A stretch of DNA of 64,000 nucleotides from Bacteroides fragilis NCTC 9343 (lineage in GTDB: Bacteria; Bacteroidota; Bacteroidia; Bacteroidales; Bacteroidaceae): assembly GCF_000025985.1 (NCBI RefSeq), contig NC_003228.3, positions 5,141,141-5,205,140 of the forward strand, written 5' to 3'. Position 1 is the stretch's first letter, and every line of letters begins with the position of its first letter. The notes below the pieces were generated by a model that was not told the DNA's origin, ran no database searches, and worked only from the letters and a program-made list of their open reading frames with translations. Positions 29,657-37,770 of the stretch are shown piece after piece. Made by a program: the position numbers and the translations under genes.

Positions 29657-30667
29657 CTACTTAGGAGTCTCAGTGAAATCCCAGCTATCAGCAACTGAAC
29701 CGGTAATAGACATCTTCTCAACGCCTTTTAACGTCAATACGTAAGCAACACTTTGTCCGGCAGTCCAAGTTCCATCGGTAAATGTAATTTCTTCCGGAGT
29801 AGTTGTTTTATCACACAATATCGCACCACCAGCCTCAGCTTTGTAGTAAATTTCGAATGTAACGCCAGTTAAATTTTGAGGAATAAGCATGGCTGTGTAA
29901 TCTGCTTCAACCAAAGTCTCGTTCGCAGTGCCACCGTTATCTGCTCCTGTAATAGAAAGTGCCTCAGTAGGTTCGACAGTATATGCTGTTGCTGTAGCAT
30001 CGCTAGGAATAGTCCATGTACCTAATGTTGTCTCATTAGTAGTAGAAGTAGCTCCATAAGTATACACACCTTTGTTCTTGGCATTAATAACTATTTTATT
30101 TAAAGTGTAAGTAACACCACTTCCTTCTCCTTTTATTTTAAAACCAACCTTCGTCAACGCGTGTTTAAAATTTAAAGCAACCGCTTCTGTGGAACCACTC
30201 GTAGCTTTTTGCTTATTCATCGCTTCTGCTACCACCAAATCTTCCTGCTTTTCCACGGTCCCTTCCACAGTATAGGTCAGTGTAGGCGCTGTGTTAGCAA
30301 CAGCTGCTCCCCAAGAAAGCTGTTTCGTAGTGTTAGGTGAAAAAGCAAAGAAACTTACTTGATCTGTTGCCGGCCAATAGAATACAGAGTTACCACTGCC
30401 CCATGCGGAGTTTTCTCCTTTAGTAAACTCAGCGCCAGATATCAGCGCATTAACTTTTGTAGCATCAGCAAATGCCCCAGTAGTAGAATAGGCATACGCC
30501 GTAAACTTTGTAAAAGCTGAGTTCACTAAAGTCGTAGCTCTTGTTGTCTTACTTACTGCCGTATTGAAACTAATTTCCACCGGCTGTACAGCCTTTTCAA
30601 TCTCTTCATTCTGTGAGCAACCCGTAATTGCCATTGCAGCGACTGCTGCGAATAAAATCTTCTTCAT
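29657..30667 (-). CDS. Fimbrillin family lipoprotein (Mfa-like)
   Basis: Structural or tip-type fimbrial protein of 336 residues. The ATG at 30667 places a lipoprotein signal, KKILFAAVAAMAITGCSQNEE, at the N-terminus with lipobox Cys at about 18; the longer upstream frame adds 21 residues that break the signal. The mature part is beta-rich and Thr/Ala-rich, with VEISFNTAVSKTTRAT and TKFTAYAYS typical of the fimbrillin-like fold. The Arg in TTRAT fits the gingipain-like cleavage site used in type V pilus assembly. Last gene of a DUF3575/DUF5119/fimbrillin set. Confidence 0.88.
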   Translation of the reverse strand: MKKILFAAVAAMAITGCSQNEEIEKAVQPVEISFNTAVSKTTRATTLVNSAFTKFTAYAYSTTGAFADATKVNALISGAEFTKGENSAWGSGNSVFYWPATDQVSFFAFSPNTTKQLSWGAAVANTAPTLTYTVEGTVEKQEDLVVAEAMNKQKATSGSTEAVALNFKHALTKVGFKIKGEGSGVTYTLNKIVINAKNKGVYTYGATSTTNETTLGTWTIPSDATATAYTVEPTEALSITGADNGGTANETLVEADYTAMLIPQNLTGVTFEIYYKAEAGGAILCDKTTTPEEITFTDGTWTAGQSVAYVLTLKGVEKMSITGSVADSWDFTETPK

Positions 30668-30722
30668 AATAGTATGTTTTTTTAAGTTATTAATATTTTT
30701 ATTTGTATGTATTTCTTTTTTC

Positions 30723-31688
30723 TTATCCAACAGGCAACTCTACATTCGTTTCGTCGTCCCAATCTCCTACATCACCACCAATGCCACCACCTCCACTTGG
30801 AGGAGTTTCCACATCATCTACTTTTATTTCATCTTCTATTTCAACTTCAACCAATGCCGGCGGTTTTGTTTCCTCTCCTTCTCCTCCTTCACCACCGCCG
30901 GTAGGTTCTTGTACAGCTTCCGTTATATTAATCTTAACCTCCTGTACCGAATTGTCCACCTTAATAATCATCAGGTTCATCATCACCGGAAGTTTTATTT
31001 CTAAACGGGTAATAATAGCTTCCGGTAATCCAAAAGTGGTAAATACCCCTTCTATCTTCCCGGCTTTCACATTCAGGTCAATATTAATCGGATAGTCATC
31101 GCACATAGCATAAGCTTTTCCTAAAAAATAATGATCTGCCATCCCACCAATACTCCCTATCACGTTTGAAACATTACTTAATCCCTGCACTTTGATACTA
31201 AAGGAGTAAGTTCTTATCACCAATTTTGGTTTCAGCTTCAGAATCAATGTCTCTTCACTATTCTGTATATCCAAATCATCTATATTTACCACATAAAGCG
31301 GATCCGGTCCCCAAACCATCTTTTCTGTACCTGCAATACCCAACTTACAAAAATTGGTATAAGCCTGAATGGTTTCATAAGATTCCTCTCCACGAATTAA
31401 GACCGTTTCAGTATCGTAATTGTAAATAACAACAGCGTAGTGTCCCGAAGGAACTTTTACTTCCCCACCTGTTACCGACAAATACGTATCTATCTTTCTA
31501 CCTTTTTCGTCTTTCGGATAGAAAATAATCCGAACTCCTTCCGGCAACTTCTCCGTCACTCCGCTCCAATCCAGCCGCACTTCCACACCACTCACCGGAT
31601 AATCGTCCAGAATATCCCGCCGGCTGCATCCCGTCACCACCAGAAACGAGAGGAGAACCATGCAAAGCAACCTTGTTATATCTTTCAT
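30723..31688 (-). CDS. DUF5119 lipoprotein, fimbrial cluster, with acidic Gly/Pro tail
   Basis: 321-residue lipoprotein with lipobox FLVVTGC (Cys about 21). Residues about 30-250 are the DUF5119 region found next to Bacteroides fimbrillins (GVEVRLDWSGV, GHYAVVIYNYDTE, FTTFGLPEAI). It probably acts as an anchor or accessory pilin. The last 60-70 residues are low-complexity: Gly/Glu-rich, then Pro, then a run of Gly and acidic residues ending in ELPVG. I know of no function for that tail. It starts six bases after the DUF3575 stop. Confidence 0.82.
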   Translation of the reverse strand: MKDITRLLCMVLLSFLVVTGCSRRDILDDYPVSGVEVRLDWSGVTEKLPEGVRIIFYPKDEKGRKIDTYLSVTGGEVKVPSGHYAVVIYNYDTETVLIRGEESYETIQAYTNFCKLGIAGTEKMVWGPDPLYVVNIDDLDIQNSEETLILKLKPKLVIRTYSFSIKVQGLSNVSNVIGSIGGMADHYFLGKAYAMCDDYPINIDLNVKAGKIEGVFTTFGLPEAIITRLEIKLPVMMNLMIIKVDNSVQEVKINITEAVQEPTGGGEGGEGEETKPPALVEVEIEDEIKVDDVETPPSGGGGIGGDVGDWDDETNVELPVG

Positions 31689-31694
31689 TCATTA

Positions 31695-32666
31695 TCATCT
31701 CCTTGCTGTTATAAGCCACACCAAAGATACTTTTGCCTTGGTGGGGCCTATGAAGTTATAGCGTGCACTACTTTTCCAAACCAAGTCTCCCTCATAAGGA
31801 GTGTACTTCTTGTACTCCGTAGTCAGATAACCTATGCCCAGGCTGAATTCAAACGAGAGATGCCGTGCAATCTGCTTTGCATATCCATAAGTCAGCCCTG
31901 AAGCTGCATAATATCTTCCTTGATAGCCGTCTCCTTTAAACTGGAAATCATAAATTCCCCCTTCGGCATAAGCTCCAATGAAATGTCCCGCCAAGCGATT
32001 CCTCCGCTTCCGGTTGCCCAACCAGCAACGACCTTCAACGCCTCCCGAAAGCAATTGATAGCAAAACTCCCGGCTACTATTGAGCCACCACGGACATTTA
32101 TACTCGGCATTGACCGACCAGCGTCTGTTCAATGGTATTTCCACCTCTATATTCGGTGCCAATGCCAGGTCGTATAGCAGGTTGTTTTTCAGTGCAAGCA
32201 CTGTTCTCTGTTCTATTATTACTGGTGTTTCTATTTTTCCCTCTTCCGGGACCACCGGCTGAGGATGTACGAATTTCACTCGGGGCAATACATTCACCGT
32301 ACTCAAAAACACACCGGCAGCTTTATCATCCGGTATGGGTACAGGTGAATGTTCTCTGTATACATATAAAAGCGGTAAGATTTTATTCATAATATAGCGG
32401 TATGCTTCTCCACCGTTCAACCTGCGTAATAAATTCTCACATTTCATCCGGTCATCGCGGTGATAATCGATCAACATCAGCACATCCTCACGATCCGGAA
32501 CGTGGAGGTCAGCCTGCACTCTTTCACGTAACAGCGACCAATCCTTCTGGTTTACACCAATCATCATTCTGGTCCAGGCATCCGGCATTGCTACCATGGC
32601 CCGGCTTTCTCCCGAAAGCAGAAAGAGAAAAACAAAAAGGGTCAGTATGCAGATACGGTTTTCCAT
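31695..32666 (-). CDS. DUF3575 protein of the fimbrial cluster (outer-membrane beta-barrel-like)
   Basis: 323 residues from the ATG at 32666, chosen because a signal peptide (ENRICILTLFVFLFLLSGESRA) starts there. The C-terminal half carries the DUF3575 pattern ALKNNLLYDLALAPNIEVEIPL followed by WSVNAEY, alternating strands and Gly/aromatic turns, as in small outer-membrane barrels. The N-terminal half has an alpha-helical Arg/Asp-rich section (about 30-100). DUF3575 proteins recur as the first gene of Bacteroides fimbrillin clusters, possibly as the outer-membrane assembly or anchor factor; the role is inferred. Confidence 0.8.
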   Translation of the reverse strand: MENRICILTLFVFLFLLSGESRAMVAMPDAWTRMMIGVNQKDWSLLRERVQADLHVPDREDVLMLIDYHRDDRMKCENLLRRLNGGEAYRYIMNKILPLLYVYREHSPVPIPDDKAAGVFLSTVNVLPRVKFVHPQPVVPEEGKIETPVIIEQRTVLALKNNLLYDLALAPNIEVEIPLNRRWSVNAEYKCPWWLNSSREFCYQLLSGGVEGRCWLGNRKRRNRLAGHFIGAYAEGGIYDFQFKGDGYQGRYYAASGLTYGYAKQIARHLSFEFSLGIGYLTTEYKKYTPYEGDLVWKSSARYNFIGPTKAKVSLVWLITARR

Positions 32667-32687
32667 AATTTGTCTGTTTGTGCAATA

Positions 32688-32695
32688 CAAATATA
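32688..32695 (-). promoter_or_regulatory. -7 box of the fimbrillin cluster
   Basis: TATATTTG on the minus strand, 21 bases before the DUF3575 ATG. No convincing -33 element at the usual distance. Confidence 0.45.
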
Positions 32696-32935
32696 GAAGT
32701 TCAAATCGATACATAATAATTTAATCAAAGCTAAATACAAGCTCTGAATGCTTCTGTGAAACGATTGAAAGGAATTTGCAAGTTTGGCGGTGAAGCACCC
32801 CCGCACTTGGGTAGCTTTCCGGCCAATGCCGGCCTCTAAAAGTGGGTACTGCCGTTGCTTAAATCTTCTTACTTACCACCTGACTTACTTATCCCGGCAA
32901 GAAAATAGATCTGTCTCTACGACATACGTTGTCCG

Positions 32936-32994
32936 ACATGGGGGTGTCAGACCGTCCGACACCCCCATGTTAAACCTCCCGACATCCCCATGTC
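32936..32994. repeat. Intergenic palindrome of the ACATGGGG family
   Basis: ACATGGGGGTGTC (32936-32948) and GACACCCCCATGT (32958-32970) form a perfect 13-bp stem with a 9-base loop. A third unit, GACATCCCCATGTC (32981-32994), follows and can pair with the first. The same words occur in the palindromes at 62.3 kb. The surrounding 32,715-33,150 interval holds no credible gene. Confidence 0.65.
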
Positions 32995-33152
32995 AGACTA
33001 TGAAGAGTGGGAACCTAATGAAGAAAGCTTTTCGAGGAAAGTGAAGGGAGGTTAAAAGCAAAAGAGCTATTGCCGATGTTTAGCCCACTTGTAAAAGAGA
33101 ACAGTAAAAAACAGTAAAAGAAACTCAAAGAGAGCCAATATTAAGAAGAATA

Positions 33153-33184
33153 TTTGGATAATAGATAAGAGAAACCTACATTTG
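33153..33184 (+). promoter_or_regulatory. Promoter of sRNA-like element A
   Basis: TTTG (33153-33156), 20-base spacer, TACATTTG (33177-33184): a full-consensus Bacteroides promoter about 6 bases before the conserved element. Confidence 0.75.
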
Positions 33185-33189
33185 TACAG

Positions 33190-33258
33190 TGATTTTTTTC
33201 ATAGTATTAGATTTAAGGTTAACAAAAGGTTGGAGTCAGGCGTGACTCCTTTTTTTTT
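33190..33258 (+). ncRNA. Small RNA-like element, copy A
   Basis: About 69 nt from predicted start to T-run. Shares TAGTATTAGATTTAAGGT and TTAACAAA with copies B and C. It ends in a terminator stem GGAGTCA / TGACTCC with loop GGCG, then nine T. Copies B and C have GGAGCAA / TTGCTCC, so two stem positions differ with pairing preserved. It points toward dprA, which is on the other strand and ends at 33266, so it cannot be a leader of a downstream gene. A free-standing sRNA is the best reading. Confidence 0.72.
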
Positions 33259-33265
33259 GCCTTTT

Positions 33266-34387
33266 TTATCTGAGTAACTGGTAAACTCCTCCTGCCAGAA
33301 CCCGAATAACGCCTTTCATTTCAAGTTCAAACAGAATAGCACTGATCTTATTAATGGGAATATCGGCCTGAACCATCAATGCGTTTATTTGCAGATCGCC
33401 CAGCTTTCCGAGAATATCGACAATTCTCAGTTCCTCGGCAGACAGATCCGGAAAGAGGTTTCGCTGTACGGTTTCCGGCTTGACACTTTTCAAATCGCTG
33501 TCCCAGCCCATTGTTTTCACAAAGTCCGATGCAGACTCCAGCAAAACCGCTTTGTTATCTTGTATCAACTGGTTGCATCCCTTTGAATATTCGTCCGTGA
33601 CCCGCCCGGGAAAAGCAAAACAATCGCGATGATAGCTTCCGGCAATATCCGCTGTAATCAGCGAACCGCCTTTAGCGGCAGACTCCACCACAATAGTAGC
33701 ATCACTTATACCGGCAACAATGCGATTCCGACTTATGAAGTTGTGTTTGTCCGGATTCGTTCCGGAAAGAAATTCTGTCAGCAATCCGCCTTGCCGAAGC
33801 ATGTCGATAGCTGTCTTACGGTGAAGGGACGGATAGATGCGATCCAGCCCGTGAGCCAATACCCCCACAGTAGGAAGTTCGACAGACAGTGCTGAGCGGT
33901 GGGCATTGATATCGATTCCATAAGCCAATCCACTGACTACAAGCACATCCGGACACAGCATCTGCAACTCTTGCAGGAAGCTGACACAAATGTGCTTCCC
34001 GTAGTCTGTCGCATTACGGGTCCCCACCATATTAATAATGTGTAAGGCATTGAGATTGGCCTTCCCTTTAAAGAACAGCACGACAGGAGCATCGTCACAC
34101 TCCCGTAAGCGGGAAGGATAATCTTCATCTGCCAGTGTAAAACAAGAGATGCGGTTATTCCGGGCAAACTCATATTCTTGCTCGGCACGCTTCAAGGCCT
34201 GCGGGGAGTCTAATGCCGCGACTACCGCCCGGTTCACTCCGGGCAAACGGTCGGGCAGCTCGGTACGGTAGCGAAATACATCGGTAGCACTTCCCATACC
34301 GTCTACCAGGCGCTTGGCACCTATATGCCCCACACCCGGTATTTGTGTCAGAGCAATGCTGTATATCCGCTCTTCGTCCGTACTCAT
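33266..34387 (-). CDS. dprA: DNA-processing protein DprA
   Basis: 373 residues. DprA protects incoming single-stranded DNA and loads RecA during natural transformation; in Bacteroides its physiological role is less clear. The N-terminal helix-hairpin-helix-like region (IPGVGHIGAKRL, about 14-25) precedes the Rossmann-like DNA_processg_A core with MVGTRNATDYGKH, VSGLAYGIDINAHR and FISRNRIVAGIS. The C-terminal winged-helix domain (about 315-373) is present. It overlaps the thioesterase gene by four bases (ATGA), showing translational coupling, and is last of a U32/thioesterase/dprA run. Confidence 0.95.
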   Translation of the reverse strand: MSTDEERIYSIALTQIPGVGHIGAKRLVDGMGSATDVFRYRTELPDRLPGVNRAVVAALDSPQALKRAEQEYEFARNNRISCFTLADEDYPSRLRECDDAPVVLFFKGKANLNALHIINMVGTRNATDYGKHICVSFLQELQMLCPDVLVVSGLAYGIDINAHRSALSVELPTVGVLAHGLDRIYPSLHRKTAIDMLRQGGLLTEFLSGTNPDKHNFISRNRIVAGISDATIVVESAAKGGSLITADIAGSYHRDCFAFPGRVTDEYSKGCNQLIQDNKAVLLESASDFVKTMGWDSDLKSVKPETVQRNLFPDLSAEELRIVDILGKLGDLQINALMVQADIPINKISAILFELEMKGVIRVLAGGVYQLLR

Positions 34388-34788
34388 TGCAGATAGGGTG
34401 CGAAGATCTGATCGAATAACTCACTGTCGCTCAAGCGTCCATTAACGACACATACGGTCTCTACGGTCGACTTAACGACTACTTTATCATCGCTTTTCCG
34501 AAAGATATCCTGATAGAATACATATTTGATGCCTTCTTTCTTCATATACAATTTGGAAACGAATTCATCGCCACTCTTCAACGGGGTTTTGAAAGCCATA
34601 TTGATGCGGGCTACCACCGGATCGACTCCCTCTTCATGCAGTTTTGCAAAGCTTACGCCTACCGATGAAAGAAACTCGTGACGGGTATGCTCCAGATAAT
34701 GTTGGTAATTCGCATTATTCACAATGCCTTGCAGGTCGCACTCATAGTCGCGTACCTTTAAAGTAAGTTCATAGATATACTTTTCCAT
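34384..34788 (-). CDS. YbgC/4HBT-type acyl-CoA thioesterase
   Basis: 134-residue hot-dog-fold thioesterase. The ATG at 34788 is preferred over an upstream TTG (34797). Key segment YECDLQGIVNNANYQHYLEH matches the 4HBT signature with catalytic Asp in place (D-x-x-G-x-V-x-x-x-x-Y). It probably hydrolyses acyl-CoA or acyl-ACP; the natural substrate is unknown. The start is two bases from the U32 stop and its stop overlaps dprA, so it is translationally coupled on both sides. Confidence 0.92.
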   Translation of the reverse strand: MEKYIYELTLKVRDYECDLQGIVNNANYQHYLEHTRHEFLSSVGVSFAKLHEEGVDPVVARINMAFKTPLKSGDEFVSKLYMKKEGIKYVFYQDIFRKSDDKVVVKSTVETVCVVNGRLSDSELFDQIFAPYLQ

Positions 34789-34789
34789 T

Positions 34790-36058
34790 TTATTCAAGCC
34801 CTTTAAATTTTTTCAGTTCTTCGGTCGAAACCAATTTATATAACTTATCACTCGGACGTATCTTGTCCAGTTTCATTGAGAAGTGTTCTCCCTTTTTCAC
34901 AGTCTCCACCGGTTTCAGATCTACACGAGCTTCGTCAAGCGTAGCAAACACAGCTCCGGTAGTAGGTCCGGTAATCAACAGTTTATCACCCACACTTACC
35001 TCTGCCGCTTCAACCAAGAATTCGGCCACACCAATGTTAGAGAAGTATTTGATGCCTTTACCCACATATATCTTACGCTCAGTGGCTGCCGACCCGTAGT
35101 TCTTGGTCCATTCGCCCAAACGCTGTCCCAAATAATAGCCATCCCAGAATCCCCGGTTGAATACAGTCTTCAGGCGCTCATCCCATGCCGCAATCTTCTC
35201 GTCGGTAAACGAATCATCCAGATATGCCCGGATGGCCTGCTTATAACATTCGACGACAGTACGTACGTATTCGGGACCGCGGGCTCGGCCCTCAATCTTG
35301 AACACACGTACCCCGGCATCTATCATTTTGTTCATGAAGTGAATGGTCTTCAAGTCTTTCGGCGACATGATATACTGATTGTCAACCTCAAGCTCTACAT
35401 CGGTATCTTTGTCACGGACGGTGTAAGCACGACGACAGATTTGCATGCAAGCTCCCCGGTTGGCCGAATGATTCATCTCGTGCAATGACAGATAGCATTT
35501 ACCCGAAACAGCCATGCAAAGCGCACCGTGGCAGAACATCTCGATACGAATGAGCTCACCACTCGGACCGCAGATATGCTCCTCCTGAATCTGCCGGTAG
35601 ATCTCCGCCACCTGCTCCAGATTCAGTTCACGAGCCAACACCACTACATCGGCAAATTGCGCATAGAACTTCAGGGCTTCCGCATTCGAAATATTCAATT
35701 GAGTAGACAGATGTACTTCTTGCCCAATCTTGTTGGCATAGCTCATCACTGCCACGTCAGCCGCAATCACGGCCGAAATGCCCGCTTCCTTGGCCGCATC
35801 GACAATGGTACGCATCAATTCGATATCCTTATCGTAAATGATGGTATTCACTGTCAGATAACTCTTCATTCCATGTTCATCACAGGTCCGGGCTATCTCG
35901 CGTAAATCTTCGATGGTAAATGTATTGGCCGAACGTGCACGCATGTTCAGGTTCTCAATACCAAAATAAATAGAATCGGCTCCTGCCTGGATAGCTGCCG
36001 CGAGCGATTCGCGTGAGCCAACCGGAGCCATTATTTCAAAATCGTTTATCTTATACAT
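34790..36058 (-). CDS. U32 family peptidase/tRNA hydroxylation protein (TrhP-like)
   Basis: 422 residues from the ATG at 36058 (an in-frame GTG at 36064 is less likely). The U32 signature is visible as EMFCHGALCMAVSGKCYLS, and four cysteines (CMAVSGKC and RGACMQIC) are arranged as in the iron-sulfur site of TrhP/RlhA-type U32 proteins. TrhP works with prephenate in making 5-hydroxyuridine in tRNA; older annotations call it collagenase. Length fits TrhP-like proteins better than the longer RlhA type. It is upstream of the thioesterase and dprA in one run. Confidence 0.88.
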   Translation of the reverse strand: MYKINDFEIMAPVGSRESLAAAIQAGADSIYFGIENLNMRARSANTFTIEDLREIARTCDEHGMKSYLTVNTIIYDKDIELMRTIVDAAKEAGISAVIAADVAVMSYANKIGQEVHLSTQLNISNAEALKFYAQFADVVVLARELNLEQVAEIYRQIQEEHICGPSGELIRIEMFCHGALCMAVSGKCYLSLHEMNHSANRGACMQICRRAYTVRDKDTDVELEVDNQYIMSPKDLKTIHFMNKMIDAGVRVFKIEGRARGPEYVRTVVECYKQAIRAYLDDSFTDEKIAAWDERLKTVFNRGFWDGYYLGQRLGEWTKNYGSAATERKIYVGKGIKYFSNIGVAEFLVEAAEVSVGDKLLITGPTTGAVFATLDEARVDLKPVETVKKGEHFSMKLDKIRPSDKLYKLVSTEELKKFKGLE

Positions 36059-36092
36059 AGTCACAAATTATAAGTTACGGAGTCGTAACTAC

Positions 36093-36551
36093 TTACTGAA
36101 CATATCCTTTTTCTTTGAGGTTTGCCATTATCTCCTTGGCAATTCCCATACCGATCTGTTGGCCCGCTTCCATGGCTTCCGCAGTCATCACAGGAGTGGA
36201 CTCGGCCAGCTTCTTGCCTACCGGCGATTCATAAAATGCAGTGATCTTCTTCAGGTCGCTTATCGTCAGGTATCTGTGATAGATAGACACGTATATATCC
36301 AGAAACTGGGTGTTTGCTTTCTCCGATAATTGCTCCTCGAAGTTCTTCCAGAATTCATCCGGAACATTCGAATAAGTATGTTTCATCATCCCGATCATTT
36401 GCGGAACCATCGACTTCACTGTAGTCATGGCACCCGAAGCCTCAAGCATTTTGCTTAATGCCTCTCTGTAGGCAGCATCCTGGGCCGAGACGGAAGTGGC
36501 AGACAAGATAAAAGTCAGGCACAGAGCAATGGAAAATAGTCTTTTTTTCAT
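36093..36551 (-). CDS. DUF2059 exported protein
   Basis: 152-residue secreted or periplasmic protein. The ATG at 36551 gives a clean signal peptide (KKRLFSIALCLTFILSATSVSAQ); the longer upstream frame would overlap dusB and lacks such a signal. The mature part is helical, with the DUF2059 pattern YHRYLTISDLKKITAFYESPVGKKLAE, widespread in bacteria and of unknown function. It starts divergently from dusB and lies 34 bases upstream of the U32 gene on the same strand. Confidence 0.88.
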   Translation of the reverse strand: MKKRLFSIALCLTFILSATSVSAQDAAYREALSKMLEASGAMTTVKSMVPQMIGMMKHTYSNVPDEFWKNFEEQLSEKANTQFLDIYVSIYHRYLTISDLKKITAFYESPVGKKLAESTPVMTAEAMEAGQQIGMGIAKEIMANLKEKGYVQ

Positions 36552-36584
36552 AATTTCTATCCAGTTAAATAAATGAATGAGGTG

Positions 36585-36613
36585 CAAAGGTAGGGGTTTT
36601 TTCCGTACTTTTG
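36585..36613. promoter_or_regulatory. Overlapping divergent -7 boxes for DUF2059 (-) and dusB (+)
   Basis: Minus strand TACCTTTG (36585-36592) and plus strand TACTTTTG (36606-36613) both fit TAnnTTTG and are 13 bases apart. The two polymerases would compete for this 94-base divergent region. Confidence 0.6.
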
Positions 36614-36645
36614 CAGCCAAATAATGAATAGAAAATCGTAAAAAG

Positions 36646-37620
36646 ATGAAAATAGGCCACATAGACCTGGGCGAACGCCCTGTATTTCTGGCTCCGATGG
36701 AGGATGTCACTGACCCCGCTTTTCGCCTGATGTGCAAAAAGTTTGGAGCCGATATGGTATACACCGAGTTCGTCTCGAGTGATGCTTTGATACGTTCCGT
36801 CAATAAAACCACTCAAAAACTGACCATCTGCGATGAAGAACGCCCCGTCGCCATTCAAATATACGGTAAAGACACGGAAGCCATGGTGGGTGCCGCCCGG
36901 ATTGTAGAAGAAGCACAACCGGATATATTGGATATCAACTTCGGTTGCCCGGTAAAGAAAGTAGCAGGGAAAGGGGCCGGAGCCGGCATGTTGCAGAATA
37001 TCCCCAAGATGCTGGAAATAACCCGTGCCGTGGTAGATGCAGTCAAAATACCTGTCACCGTGAAAACCCGACTGGGATGGGATGCCGATCATAAAATAAT
37101 AGTGGACCTGGCAGAGCAACTGCAGGATTGCGGCATTGCGGCACTGGCCATTCACGGACGTACCCGTGCGCAGATGTATACAGGCGAGGCAGACTGGACC
37201 CTGATAGGAGAAGTCAAGAATAACCCACGTATGCACATACCTATTATAGGAAACGGTGATGTGACTACGGCCGCTGGTGCCAAAGAGTGCTTTGAGCGAT
37301 ATGGTGTAGATGCGATTATGATAGGACGCGGCAGTATCGGCCGTCCCTGGATATTCCGCGAAGTGAAGCATTATCTGGAAACCGGAGAAGAACTTCCGCG
37401 GGAATCATTCGAGTGGTACCTCGATGTGTTGCGCGAAGAGGTGCTGAACAGTGTAGCCCGACTGGACGAACGCAGAGGGATCATCCATATCCGCCGTCAT
37501 CTGGCAGCAACTCCCCTATTTAAAGGAATCCCCAATTTCCGTGAGACACGCATTGCCATGCTACGCACCGAATCGGTAGAAGAACTCTTCCGGATATTCG
37601 ACGGACTCACCACAGAGTAG
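36646..37620 (+). CDS. dusB: tRNA-dihydrouridine synthase B
   Basis: FMN enzyme that reduces uridines in the tRNA D-loop. 324 residues. TIM-barrel motifs: LAPMEDVTDPAFR near the N-terminus, INFGCPVKKVAGKGAG with catalytic Cys101, HGRTRAQMYTGEADW, and GNGDVTT plus IGRGSIGRPWIF for FMN phosphate binding. The final residues (GLTTE) and the stop codon are encoded within the first arm of a CACAGAGT-type repeat, so the C-terminus has been shaped by that repeat. Confidence 0.95.
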   Translation: MKIGHIDLGERPVFLAPMEDVTDPAFRLMCKKFGADMVYTEFVSSDALIRSVNKTTQKLTICDEERPVAIQIYGKDTEAMVGAARIVEEAQPDILDINFGCPVKKVAGKGAGAGMLQNIPKMLEITRAVVDAVKIPVTVKTRLGWDADHKIIVDLAEQLQDCGIAALAIHGRTRAQMYTGEADWTLIGEVKNNPRMHIPIIGNGDVTTAAGAKECFERYGVDAIMIGRGSIGRPWIFREVKHYLETGEELPRESFEWYLDVLREEVLNSVARLDERRGIIHIRRHLAATPLFKGIPNFRETRIAMLRTESVEELFRIFDGLTTE

Positions 37621-37764
37621 CACAGAGTTCCACAGAGTAGAGTGGACAAATCGATAGTTAATATGAGAGTTAATGTAGATTTATTTTAGTATATGTGTAC
37701 GAACTTTATTTTAATAAAGTTTATTTATTCTCTGTGAGACTCTGTGTTACTCTGTGGTAAGTCC
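37603..37764. repeat. CACAGAGT-type long inverted repeat, overlapping the dusB end
   Basis: Arm 1 (37603-37636) reads GGACTCACCACAGAGTAG then CACAGAG words. The reverse complement of arm 2 (37731-37764) reads GGACTTACCACAGAGTAA then CACAGAG. About five mismatches over 33 bases; the arms enclose about 95 AT-rich bases. It sits between convergent dusB and the PAP2-like gene. The same family occurs at 3.8, 45.4 and 50.3 kb. Confidence 0.75.
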
Positions 37765-37770
37765 ACCCCA

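Noticed and set aside
36552..36812. N-terminal extension of the DUF2059 protein to 239 residues
   Set aside because: It would run back across the divergent promoters and into dusB, and would bury the clear signal peptide that begins at 36551.
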